This document shows, one piece after another, positions 10,376 through 21,824 of a stretch of 64,000 bases of DNA (position 1 is its first letter; each line of letters opens with the position of its first letter). Origin of the DNA: Limnanthes douglasii subsp. nivea (lineage: Eukaryota > Streptophyta > Magnoliopsida > Brassicales > Limnanthaceae); the NCBI GenBank assembly GCA_036936605.1, contig JAUPFV010000001.1, positions 154,227,187 to 154,291,186 of the forward strand, given 5' to 3'. The notes under the pieces were generated by a model. The model was not told where the DNA came from, did no database searches, and saw nothing but the letters and a program-made list of their open reading frames with translations. Position numbers and translations under genes: made by a program.

Positions 10376-11879
10376 TATGATAGGTGGGAATGTTTCACTT
10401 ACTTTTTTCTTTTGTATATCCTTTTGAATTCTTATAATTTCTTTTTCTTGGGTCTAAGTCATTGACTTGTGGCGTTTGGATTTCTTGGACTTCTGATTCC
10501 TTTTCTTTAACAAAATAGGAAACTGGACATTATATGCAAAACATGAGTAAAAGTAATACGTAAGGATGATAGATGTGAAACATGTATCTTTAAATACAAA
10601 ACCAACATTCAGATAAAAACCAGAGGCAGATAAACATATAAATACAAATAATATTACAGAATTTAATCCAAAAAAGAAGATAATACACAAAAATATATAT
10701 CTTTAAATACAAAAGTTTTTCAAAACATGTTTTGTTAATTCTGGGTTATCTATATCACCTCTTTGTCCACATCATCTTCCTTGGTCACTTTAGATTCTTT
10801 AGGAACATCCTTTGCCACACCATATGCTTCAGCATCACTTTTGTCCCCTTTAAATACTTCAACTACAGTGCTTGACGCTTCAGATACTTCAACAATTGAG
10901 TCTTTATCAATAGGAACAACAACATTAGTATTTTTATCCTGTTCTTCAATAACAGTATTGGGATTTTGATCTTCTGTGACGTTAACAAAAACTGAGGGAT
11001 CATCTTTGTTTTCAAAACCAATTTCAGATACTTCAGTAACTTCAGATACTTTAACAACTTCAGTATTAATTTCAACTGTGGGATTTTCTTTCTATTCAAA
11101 CCCAACATCACCAATAATAGTGGCTTCAACTTTCTTTTCCATTCCAACTTTAATATGAGTAGAATTCTCCTTTTCTACAACAACAATATCTTCAGAAGTA
11201 ACAATATCAGCATTAATAGGGGAATCAATATTAACAGTGGTATCAAATTGGTTTTCCACCTCAACATTCTTGTTTGCAACGGCATAAACATCCTCAGATG
11301 TAGTAGTAGCAACATGAAACTCAACATCAGCAATATGGTCATTTTCATCAGTAACAACAACATTATGATCTTCTTTTTCTAAATCATCTTCACTTTTTTC
11401 TTGTTGTGGAGGTGGAACCTTGTCTTCCACAACAATATTTGCTATTTTTCTTATATTATTTGGTGATTGGTGGCCTTGATCATTCAATCTCTTTCTTCTC
11501 GAATAAGTTTTTGGTTGTTGTTCAATTGTTTTCATGTTTAGCTTCATCATAGGCAGTTTAAATGTGTTTTGTAGTTCAACCTCAATGTCCATCTCTGCAT
11601 CAGCTTTCATTTGTGTAATGATATTCTCATTTTCTTCGAGTTTCTTTTTCAGTTCATCAATTTGTTGTTGAAATTTACGGCGTTCCATTTCAGTTTTTTC
11701 TACTTTTTCAAATGTTGTTAAGTCAAAGCTCTAGCTAGAGACTGGCTCAGTTTGTGGTTTTGCTGCATCTAGTGGTGATGTGGTTGTTAGGGCTGGGTGT
11801 GGGTGTGGGTGCGAGGCTGTGGTTGGGGCTGGGGCTGTTGTGTTAACTTTTTGAAAAATAATAAGCAATATAAAAGATA

Positions 11880-12405
11880 GATGTAAAACCTTTGACAACA
11901 GAAGATAAATAATAGATGCAAAATCTGAACATTCATAAACCTAGATGCGAAACGTTGAAGTCAAACCAAATGATAGATGCAGAACTTAAATAGAAAGGAT
12001 AGATGCGGAACGTAAAATAAATGATAGATGCGGAATGTGTACATAAAAGATAGATGCAAAATGTGAAACATAATGATAGATGTAGAACCTTAACATAATG
12101 ATAGATGAGAAACGTTAATTATAAGTAGATGCAAAACATTCAGTAATCATGATGCTAGATGCGATACATCTTAAGATAATATTGATGCTAGATGCGGAAT
12201 GTATAGCAAATATGATAAAACATTAGATTTTTAAGATAAAATTATTTAGTTCAATATGAAAGAGGCCTAACGTGATAGATGTGATACCTAGTTTAATATG
12301 AAGCAGATTAAAGAGATAGATGCGTAATCTTGTGTAAAGCAGAAGTAGTAGATGAGAAACAACTTATGCAAGTATTAAAACAGTCAAAACATGTGAGAAA
12401 GATGG
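11880..12405. repeat. Motif-A array in merged intron 1/2 of A-prime
   Basis: Motif starts at 11,942, 11,974, 12,000, 12,025, 12,051, 12,077, 12,102, 12,126, 12,156 and 12,189, about 25 bp apart on average, with further copies to 12,400. Sequence near 12,250-12,400 matches intron 1 of A1 and 11,880-12,240 matches intron 2, so the exons between them were deleted. Confidence 0.85.
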
Positions 12406-12797
12406 AATTTGCAAACCTTTATAAGTTTGTTAGTGATTGGTCTTGCTCTACTTTCATCAACTTTTCTTGATGTCTTCTCAGAAAAATACTTCTTTATTAT
12501 CCTTGATTTTTCTTCGTCTTCTAATTCTAAAAACTTAAGTTCAAAACTTTTTGCTTGAAGTAGCATATTTTCATTCCCATGTTTTAAACCAAATATGATC
12601 TTTATATCATGGTTTGTAAGCTTTAAAAACTTTCCCCCAATTTAAATGTTTTTTGTTCGTCATCATATGTCATCGCTATCTGCTCAATTACATCCCAGTG
12701 CTTTTTGTATTCAGTCTTCTTTATCCTAAAATCATAGGCTGTTTTTAAAAGTGAGTAAAAGGGTGTCTTCTTTGCTGCTTCTATATGTTCTGGTGTT

Positions 12798-12847
<50 letters not shown>

Positions 12848-14130
12848 TTTAGGGTTCTTCCAGTTAAGAGAAATAGGAATATAAGGTTTAGCAAGATGAT
12901 TAATGCAACCAGTGAGTTATTTTGAGTAAATAAGATCTGTCAAGGCTTGATAAGATTTGAATCACTTGGTTGATCATAGAACTAGGATTGTCATATTTGT
13001 CTGTGTTTTTTTTGTTGTTTCTTGAATTCCAGATAACCCATGAAATTATAGAAGGCATAATAGTTCTGATTTGAACCGTCTTGTTAGTATACCAGTACCA
13101 AATCCGAATTAAGTGAATGAGAGACATATTTCTGGTAATGCTTCTGTTTAATGGGACTGTAAAGTAGTTCAACACAGACCAAGAATCATTGCATTGGACA
13201 AATACATGATTAGTTAATTCAATATTCTCACAATTCTGACATTTAGAAGCTATGACGAATTTCTCTTTTGGGGATTGGTATTAGTTGAAATCGAGTTGAA
13301 GAAAGTTCGTTGAAGAAGGAAGGATAATTGTTTGGGAGTAATGTGGTTCTATGTCTTCATGTAAAGGTTATAAGTATTACATTTAGATCTGATAGCATCC
13401 CAAGTTATCCTTGAGTTGAAATTCCCATCAAGACTTAAAGACCATTTAATAGAGTCGGGTTTAGAGCTGATAGAGATCTTTAGGATTTCTAATATTTCAG
13501 TAGCAGAAACTGAGGATAAAAGCTTAGGCATATCCTAAGAGTCTTCAGGCCAATATCTTGACACAAACAATAAGATTTGATTTTTATTTATTAATACGCT
13601 CCTCATAAACAGATTGGTAATGGTTTAAGAAGGAATTTATTTGATTAACATAAGAGATTCAACCATTGAAGAAGACCACCAGATCATACGCGAAGGCAAG
13701 GCAAGGTATGTTGAGTTTTCCACCGTAGTTGTATTTGTTAGCTTGATTCGCGTAATAGATTGCCTTTAAACCCCCGATAAGATATTCCTTTTGTGATTGT
13801 GAAAAAGGCTAGGGGAGAGGGGATCTCCCTGCCTAAGACATTTTATAGATTTGAAGAATCATTTCATCTCACCATTAATCACAATAGAAGAGTAGACCAG
13901 CTTTAAAAACAGAGAACTGAATCCAAATCTGGCCATAACTTTGAAAAGAAAATTGTGATCAATTTTGTCAAAAGTCTGCGACATATCAAGTTTAAGGATA
14001 ATATTAGTGTCCATGAATTTCAAATTTAGATCATAACAGAGTTCTTGAGCCATCATAATGTGCTCATGAATACTTCTCTCTTTAAGAAAAGCCCCTTTCT
14101 CTTCAGAGATTATTTTGGGAAAAAGATTAG

Positions 14131-14604
14131 CTAGTCTGCAATTATTACTTTAGAATCTATTATGTTGAACATTGTAGATATGCTGATTAGTTTGTAGTCT
14201 GACCATGCTTTATGAGATGTTGCTTTTGGAATTAAACATATGACAATAGAGTAAATTCCTTTAGAAATAGAACAGTCCTTAAAGATGTCCTCAATTGCAG
14301 GACATAGATCGTATGAGATAATAGGCCAGCAAGATTTAAAGAATTCTTCATTGAAACCATCAGGCCATGTAACACAGTTTGAATTAAGAGATTTAATAAT
14401 GTTATAGATTTTAGACTCACTTGGGTTGGCCATACGCATAGTATTATCATCTTCATTAATCATTGTTGGAATAAAATCCAAGTAGTTTCGAGTTACATTG
14501 TTATTAGTATTCCCAGAAAGAATGTTATCAAAATAAGCAATAGTAGAGTTGCTAATTGCTATATGTTCTTCTAGCCAATTGGACCCATCCCAGATTTTAA
14601 TCAT
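14131..14604 (-). pseudogene. LINE reverse transcriptase fragment
   Basis: Longest open stretch of the LINE (157 codons). It covers the linker between endonuclease and RT and the first RT motifs: PSESKIYNIIKSLNSNCVTW, PDGFNEEFFKSCW (typical plant LINE wording is G.DGF...FFK..W) and IYSIVICLIPKATSHKAWSD. The next frame segment (13,859-14,056) holds KLDMSQTFDKIDHNF, where the first catalytic Asp of RT is present. The YADD block was not found intact, so the enzyme is dead. Confidence 0.8.
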
Positions 14605-15134
14605 GTTTTTCTTCCTCCTTTTCTTTACCGGGTTGTGGAAGAAAGTTGTGCTTTTGTCACCATCTTTGAGCCAAAAAAAGTGATACTTTTATTCCCAGTA
14701 CGACTCTTCCTTATACCGAAGAATGCGGTGTCTTTCTTTGGCTTTATCCAGAAAGATTCTATCATCAACAAAGTTTGACTCTTGAAGGTTAGTCTCTATC
14801 TCATTTATTTCTTCTTCAATATGTTTGATAGAATAAAAAATGTTTCCAAAAATATTTTTATTCCAAATTTTCATATCAGTCTTTAGCCTTTTTAGGTTAT
14901 ACTAGAACACCTGAATATGAGAGCCCATCATTATTCCATACCAGCTATCTTTGACCATATCTAGGAAGTCGTCATGCATTACCCACATGTTTAGAAATTT
15001 AAAGAAAGAAATGATTTTCTTCTAATTGGTAGATATTGATATACTAATAGGGGAGTGATCAGAACATGTCTTGGCCAGAGGAGTGACCTTGGTAGTGTTG
15101 AAGTAATTGTGCCAATTATTATTGTAGAGAACCC

Positions 15135-15186
15135 ATTCGAAACGATTCCATTTTCTCCCATTCGAAACGATTCCATTTTCTCCCAT
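15135..15186. repeat. 25-bp tandem duplication in the LINE endonuclease
   Basis: CCATTCGAAACGATTCCATT plus TTCTC occurs twice in a row and begins a third time. It duplicates about eight residues around the end of SRYSWTNGRKWNRFEW. Probably replication slippage after the element died. Confidence 0.8.
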
Positions 15187-17340
15187 TTGTCCAACTGTAT
15201 CTTGACCCATAAAACCCAACATCATTAAAATGACAGTCGAGGATAAGGTTGTTAAAGTCTTCTGAAATTTTGCGGCAATAAGAAGTACATAATAGATATT
15301 ATTTAGGATTAAGGATAAAATTAAAGTCTCCAAGATTAATCCATTCACTGGTTATGTGTTCCATATTTCTTGAACTATTACGCATGACAGATCTTTAAAT
15401 TTTGGTATTTTTAGCATAAACCACAGAGACTTTGAATTCTTTGTTGAAGAGATTGTGTTTAACATCCAGAGGAAGGAACTGATCATTATCCACAAGAGTA
15501 TTAACACTTTAATCTTGATTCCACATGAACCGAATTTTGTTGTTAATATTTCCTTTGTAGCAGCTGAATTCCAGTTTTCTAGCAATCATTTCCAGTTTAG
15601 AATGATGGACCATAGGTTCTTGCAAAGTCAGAAAGTCAATCTTTTTAAATGTTTTAAGGGATCTCAGTATTTTGAGAGTTTCATTGTTCTCCAACCCTCT
15701 GACATTCTAATTCAATATCGAGATTTTCATTTCTTTTATTTGGAGGGTTTAGCAGCTACTTTGAACTACATTAGTTTAGATGAAGAAGTACCAATATGAT
15801 TCCAGTTTTTCATCTTTCTGGTCTTTTTATTTTCAACCCTTTTGAGATTCATTTCTTTCTCTTTTTCTTTGAATGCGGGTGAGTATGGAAGGCTGGAAAT
15901 AGTTACTCTTGTTGGCGATTGAGGATCAGGGATAGAATTATCAGTGGTTTTATTGTTGGTGAGGAGTAAGCCTCTTTCAATTATATGCAATGCTTCAGTT
16001 ATCTCAGGATTGTTGATAGTGTTTGATGGAATAGGTTCACATGAGTCTGGAATACTTTTTTGATCTTATCTAGGTTTCTCCAAGCTTTCCTCAGGGTGTT
16101 GTTCAATAAATTGGGTTGAATGAAGGTGTGAAGATTCTTTTCTGATTTTTGTTCGATCTGATTTCTCTTGTGGAATGATATTAATATCATATTTGCTGAT
16201 AATAATAGATTTAAGTCTTGGTTCTTGATTTTGAATTTGGTTTATACCTATGTTAATCTTGGGAGGGAATTGGTTGTTAGGTGTTTGTGTTAAGGAGTAT
16301 TAGATTTCTTGCAGTCGGTTTGCTGGTGTCCAATGTACTTACAAAGGTTGCAGTAATTAAGAAGAGAATCATAAACAACATCAATCTAAAATTCTTCTTC
16401 TTCTTCTTCGTCAAAACAAATCCATAATTTCTTTGGTATAATTTTTGAAATATCAAATTCAACACAAGCTCTACAACAGTTGTCCCTAGCCCTGTTAGTA
16501 GTAGGAACCCATATGCTCAAATGAAATCCAATTCCTTTAACAATTTCAAAAATGGTCCATTCGTTAAACATGAATTCAGGGAGATTGGATAAAGTAACCT
16601 AGACTAGGGTTATGGGATTTTCGATATTAAGATTAAATTGTGGAGTCCATTTAAGGATTCACATGGTTTTGTTGCCAACTGCCCATATATTTCGCCTCCA
16701 AAGCTTTTTCAGGTCTTCTTCGAGAATGAATTCGATGAATAAGTGCCTATAATCCCAGTTTGTAATACTGCAATTGCTTGCAAATCTGAAGTTTCTAAGA
16801 AAATTTCTAACAGTTTCAAGATTTGGTTTCCGAGTCCCAAATTTGCATATAATAGTATGTTTCGAGATGCCCAATAGTTTTTCTTTGTCCCTTCTTTGAA
16901 AATTGATAAAAGTGTGATCCAATTTCTTGATCTAGGTAACATTTTCGTGAAGGACTTCATGATTTCTGGGTTTTAGAACATCAACGAAGGCTCTGTTGGA
17001 CTTTTGAGACTACTTCTTGTTAGCATAACTCGTGATGCTGGGATTTGCTTGCTCAAACATTGGATTATTGTGTATAGTTTGTTTATAACCAGAATCTGTT
17101 ACAAGTAATTCATCAGAATGATTTCTTCTTTCTCATGATTGAGAATTATGTTCCAAGAACAGAGAAAACCTTCGGTGCAGATTGAGATGTGTTCATGGAT
17201 GAGTAGCAGGATAAAATCTCACCTTCTTCCATGATCAAGCATAATTAACAAGAGATGAGAAAGAATTCTTAGCATGAGCAAGAACTAAGATTAAAATATG
17301 GCTCTGTTCTTGGAGAAAGAGTGAGAGCTTTCTTCTAATG

Positions 17341-17794
17341 GTGGTATATCCTAAAATTTTAATTCTCAATAACTATCGAAATCATATCCTAATTATATAT
17401 AACTAGAAACAATAGATGATTTTTAAAAACAATTATCAAGACAATAATTCATTACATTCGTGATTTATAAATGATGTACTACTTATTTTAAAACGGTTAT
17501 GTATATAAGTAACATACAACCACTAAATTGAACAAACTTTTATCAAATTAGAGTACATTTATAATATAAATACAAATACAATAATAATTAGATTTAAAAT
17601 TTGATGAATAACTCAAGCTGAAAAACACTACAAAAAATAAAAATAAATTATATTATATTTACATCCACAGAACCTAGTCCAAACTAATTTTAAAAAACCT
17701 TAATTAATAGTTACGAATTAATCTGTTCTTGCAATCCTATAAAAAATTAAGATATATGTTTGCATTCTTATATAAATATTATATCTTTCCTATA
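17341..17794. other. AT-rich spacer, no gene seen
   Basis: Between the LINE 5' side and the second block copy. No reading frame, repeat arm or motif-A copy was recognised. If the LINE interrupted the A-prime gene, the missing 5' part of that gene should lie here, but no match to its expected N-terminus was seen. Confidence 0.5.
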
Positions 17795-18667
17795 ATAATA
17801 ATCTAACAAATTATTATTCACCTAACTAATATTTTTATTTTAAATATAAACGTCGGCAATATGCAAAACTTCAAATATAAAAATATTTGTAGAATAAATA
17901 GAAAAGAATTAAAAATCTAAAATTCAAAACTATGTTGTTTAGAAGTTGGAGTTAAGAATGAAATTCTAATAATTGAAAGTGTTGTTAATGATTTTGAGTG
18001 TTGGATAATATATGTACTATCTATCATATTAAATCTAGGTATGGGATACAATTACGCACGTGAACCTTGCCATTCTAATTTTTTATATTATTTTTGTCTC
18101 TTCGATGGAGTTGTCCACGGAATTACACACGTGAACCTTGCGAATCTATTTTCTTATATTATTTTTGTCTCTTTGATACGGTTGTCCGCAATTACACACG
18201 TGAATCTATTTTTTTCTCTTGTGGTTTGTCTTTTGTCTTTTCTCTTTTGTTGGTTAATTTTATTATCATGCCTGTCTGTGGGCCTACTGCCTTACTTCTG
18301 TAGAGACGTATATCCGATATTGGTGATTTAACACCACCCATCTCGTAGCTTTAATACTTTTTTATTTAAGGTAAATGATTCCGATAATACTCCTATTTTA
18401 AATAAATAGACAAAATAATTGGAACAAGATCGAAAGAAAAGCCCATATCACAATTAATATAATATGGATTGTATGATTTGTATCCATCTTCCATATACTC
18501 GCCACAAATAAAATCTTTGACCTTATTTTGTCTTCCGTTCTATCACATTCTTTTATAGTTATCCTCTTAACCGAGCGGCCCTTTACATTAATTATTGTAG
18601 GTTTTGGCTGAACTATTTTTTTTTTAAATTGTTAAAAAAGAAGGTCAGTTTTTTATCATTTTATTTT

Positions 18668-21470
18668 GGAAGACATACTAATAAAGACCCGTTTTACAAA
18701 CCTACTATTACAAATAAAGAGTTAAGATAATTTATAAAATGTTGCTAAAAAACCCTCGACATAAAGATCCGTTTTTGAACAAGGTAATCTTTCCCTCTCT
18801 TTCCCTCTCCCTCTAACTTCCTCTCTCTCCTCCAACACTACTCCGACGCCAACGATCGTTTAACTCCGACGAAGCAACACGGCACCTGCTCCGGCGAAAC
18901 AACAACGGTAACTACTACGATCGATTCAAACAAATTCATCAACGAATTCGACTGAACTGTTCGACTCCGACGAATTCGACTGAACTGTTCGACTCTGATA
19001 ACGTCATCAAATCCGATCAAGACTTCGGTCAGAGTATCAAAGTATCAACGACAACACACAACGGTAAACCAGTAAGTTTAAAGTTGTTTTACGATTTTTA
19101 TTATTCAGTTAGTTTACAATTACGATTACAGAAAATTCTATGGTTCGAACACACCGTTTCGAGTCTGTTTTCCACTGACGAACAATGCTTACTCGTGTAT
19201 CGCTTTAGCGAGACACGAGACGCTGTAGAAACAGCTTAATCAAAATATAATTTCAATTACATAAAGCATTACTAAATGTTACTGCTGTTGTATAGGTTTC
19301 GCAGATAGAATTTAGGTAATTGTAGGTTTTTTATATAGGTTTCGCATCTACTAGAGTCTACTGGTTATAGATTTAATTGTGTTTCGTATCTATGATCTTT
19401 GGACAAAGAAGACTGCATACAAAAAACACAGGGATGTAATTGAACAGATTGCGATGACATATGATGATGAAGAAGCATTTAAATTGGGGGAAAAGTTTTT
19501 AAAGCTTACAAACCATGATATAAAGATCATTTTTGGTTTAAAACATGGCGATGAAAATATGCCACTTCAAGCAAAAAGTTTTGAACCTAAGTTTTCAGAA
19601 TTAGAAGATGAAGAAAAATCAAGGATAATAAAGAAGTATTTTTCTGAGAAGACATCAAGAAAAGTTGATGGAAGTAGAGCAAGAACGATTCCTAACAAAC
19701 TTATAAAGGTTCGCAAATTCCATCTTTCTCACATTTTCTGACTGTTGTAATACTTGCATAAGTTGTTTCCCATCTACTACTTCTACTTTACATAAGGTTA
19801 CGCATCTATCTTTTTAAACTGTTTCATATTAAACTAGGTATCGCATCTATCACGTTAGGCCTCTTTCATATTGAACAACGTTCCGCATCTACTATGATTA
19901 AATCAGTTTTCGCATCTATCACATTAGGCCTGTTCCAAATTAAACACGTTCCGCATCTAGTAAAATTAGTACCCGTTTCGCATCTATTATTACCGTTTAC
20001 ACAGGTTCCGCATCTATCTAAATATAATTACTAAAGTTTCGCATTTATCAGATTTAGAAAATGGTTTTGCTTGTTTGTAGGATGCAATAAAGATAGCAGT
20101 AAAAACATCTGGACAAGAGGCAATTGAAGATGTTGTCATACTCTTTATATTGCTAGCCTGTTCTACCTTGTTTTTATCTACATCTGGAGATATACTAGCT
20201 TCGACGGTGGTCTATTATGTTGAACACCTAGATAAAATAAACAACTACAATTGGGCTGAACATGTATACTTACGATGAAGCTGACAGAAGAAGAATTTGG
20301 AGGAAAATTTCAAATAGATGAAGAAAATATTGATGTTCCTCAAGAAAATGATATTGTTCCACCAATATAACTAGTAAACCTCAACGAAGATGAAGATGAT
20401 TTGCATTGGGATACGCTACAAGAACAAGCTGTAGCAGATTCTACAAATAGCGAAAAAACACTTGACCAATACATAGTTAAACCACGCCAAAAAGTTCCAA
20501 GAACTAAAAAGACTACAACACGACGAAGAAAACCAGTACAGAACCTGAAAGAGAAAACTTTACCAGTGGATACAGTTGGTGCCCCAATTGCAAGAAAAGT
20601 GAATACAACATCACAGATTCTTAGGAATCTAAAGAAACCTGAAAAGACAATACAAAGAGTTATAAAATAAACATTTCGGACAGGTTATACCATCTCAAAA
20701 CAGAAAACAGAAGGTTGAAGAAATTACTAGCAAGAGAAAAGGTAAAAAATATATTATTATATCATATTTGCTATAAATTCCGCATCTAGTATCATCATTA
20801 CAGAAGGTTGCGCATCTAGCATCATTATAACTGAAAGTTTCGCATCTACTTGTAATTAACGTTTGTCATCTATCATTCTGTTAAAAGTTCTACATCTATC
20901 ATTCTGTTTCACATTTCGCATCTATCTTTATGTACACGTTCCGCATCTATCTTTATGTACACGTTCCGCATCTAACATTTCTTTTTAGTTCCACATCTAT
21001 CATTTTTTGACGTTCCGCATCTATCAATTATTTGACTTCAACGTTTCGCATCTAGGTTTATGAATGTTAATATTTCGCATCTATTATTTATCTTCTGATG
21101 TCAAATATTTCGCATCTATCTTATTATTTTACAGCAAGTTAACACAATAGCCCCAGCCCCAGCGCCAACCACAACCCCAGACCCACCCACAATCCTAACA
21201 ACACCACCACCATTAGACGCAGACAAACCTCACACTGACCCAGTCTCTATCAAATATTTGCTAGATGCGAAACTCTACATAAAACCTGCAAATATGGAGA
21301 AGATGATAGGTTCGAAACCTGTGTAAATATCAATGCACATAAAAGATTGATAGATGCAAAACCTAAGGAAATCTATAACCTGAAGACACTAGTAGATGCG
21401 AAATCTATATAAAAAACCTACAATTACCTAAATTCTATCTGCGAAACCTATACAAAGGCGGTAACATTTA
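18668..21470 (+). mobile_element. Family-A MULE, copy A2 (right arm lost)
   Basis: Left TIR begins GGAAGACATACTA at 18,668. The element is nearly identical to A1 through the gene fragment and motif arrays, then ends at GGTAACATTTA where A1 continues into the right TIR. It carries the empty-site version of the insertion at 760-898. Confidence 0.75.
19355..21326 (+). pseudogene. DUF1985-like gene fragment in A2
   Basis: Near-identical copy of 1,696-3,667 (offset 17,659), with the same exons (19,355-19,708; 20,081-20,278; 20,275-20,670; coiled coil to about 20,741; Pro-rich from 21,135), the same TGA after YLR and the same in-frame TAA before LVNLNEDEDD. Because these lesions are shared by A1 and A2, they predate the duplication. 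No Ulp1 part. Confidence 0.65.
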
Positions 21471-21824
21471 ATCTCGTGATGGATCAGACAAGCTTTAATA
21501 CTTTTTTATTTAAGGTAAATGATTCCGATAATACTCCTATTTTAAATAAATAGACAAAATAATTGGAACAAGATTGAAAGAAAAGCCCATATCACAATTA
21601 ATATAATATGGATTGTATGATTTGTATCCATCTTCCATAGACTCGCCACAAATAAAATCTTTGACCTTATTTTGTCTTCCGTTCTATCACATTCTTTTAT
21701 AGTTATCCTCTTAACCGAGCGGCCATTTACATTAATTATTGTAGGTTTTGGTTGAACTATATATTTTTTTTAAAATTGTTAAAAGAGAAGGTCAGTTTTT
21801 TATCATTTTATTTTGGAAGACATA

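Larger units (their letters stand above)
8845..12795 (-). pseudogene. DUF1985-like / coiled-coil / Ulp1-like gene of A-prime
   Basis: In transcript order: exon 1 (12,795-12,417) reads EAAKKTPFYSLLKTAYDFRI, KKHWDVIEQIAMTYDDE and IIKKYFSEKTSRK, with frameshifts in the core, and its 5' end is cut by the LINE. A Pro/Thr-rich then coiled-coil acidic region (11,848-10,750; FQQQIDELKKKLEENENI) has stops after PVSS and GFE. A basic exon (10,509-10,406; KESEVQEIQTPQVNDLD) ends in a good donor. At 9,835-9,632 is VWQFTNKVTVAIDIKEYYKI. Two C48 exons (9,345-9,135 and 9,042-8,845) are joined in phase 0 by clean splice sites. They give NHWTLLVID (catalytic His), IPKQRPGSIDCGVMVCDYFK (Gln and Cys) and LRRA before TAA. 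The position 17 residues after His, Asp in Ulp1, is Asn. Family role: Ulp1 cleaves SUMO; in VANC proteins the domain's use is unclear. Broken by stops and the LINE. Confidence 0.75.
5800..12800. mobile_element. Family-A longer element, A-prime (transposase + acidic ORF + DUF1985/Ulp1 gene)
   Basis: A plus-strand transposase remnant (5,800-6,347) converges with two minus-strand genes (6,962-7,309 and 8,845-~12,795). Non-coding DNA between them is filled with TAGATGCGAAAC motifs. This three-gene layout resembles VANDAL elements (vanA, vanB, vanC). The element is broken by a LINE at 12,843 and by loss of the transposase N-terminus. It has also lost the exons equivalent to 2,422-3,082 of A1: intron-1 sequence (near 12,250-12,400) joins intron-2 sequence (near 12,180-12,240). 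Confidence 0.7.
12843..17340 (-). mobile_element. L1-type LINE inserted in A-prime exon 1
   Basis: Minus strand. ORF1 region (16,960-16,290): DUF4283-like segment (DHTFINFQRRDKEKLLGISK, TVRNFLRNFRFASN) then a CCHC knuckle CNLCKYIGHQQTDC. ORF2: endonuclease (15,760-15,020; NNETLKILRSLK, FLTLQEP, GDFNFIL, GFYGSRYSWTNGRKW), reverse transcriptase (14,900-13,600; CVTWPDGFNEEFFK, KAWSDYKLISI, LKLDMSQTFDKIDHNFL) and a zf-RVT-like C-terminus (13,530-12,900; CQNCENIELTNH, WVIWNSRNNKKN). Many stops and frameshifts break it. The 3' end abuts a (TA)n tract at 12,799-12,842 and the truncated first exon of the A-prime gene. The 5' end is not sharply defined; target duplications were not found. Confidence 0.85.
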
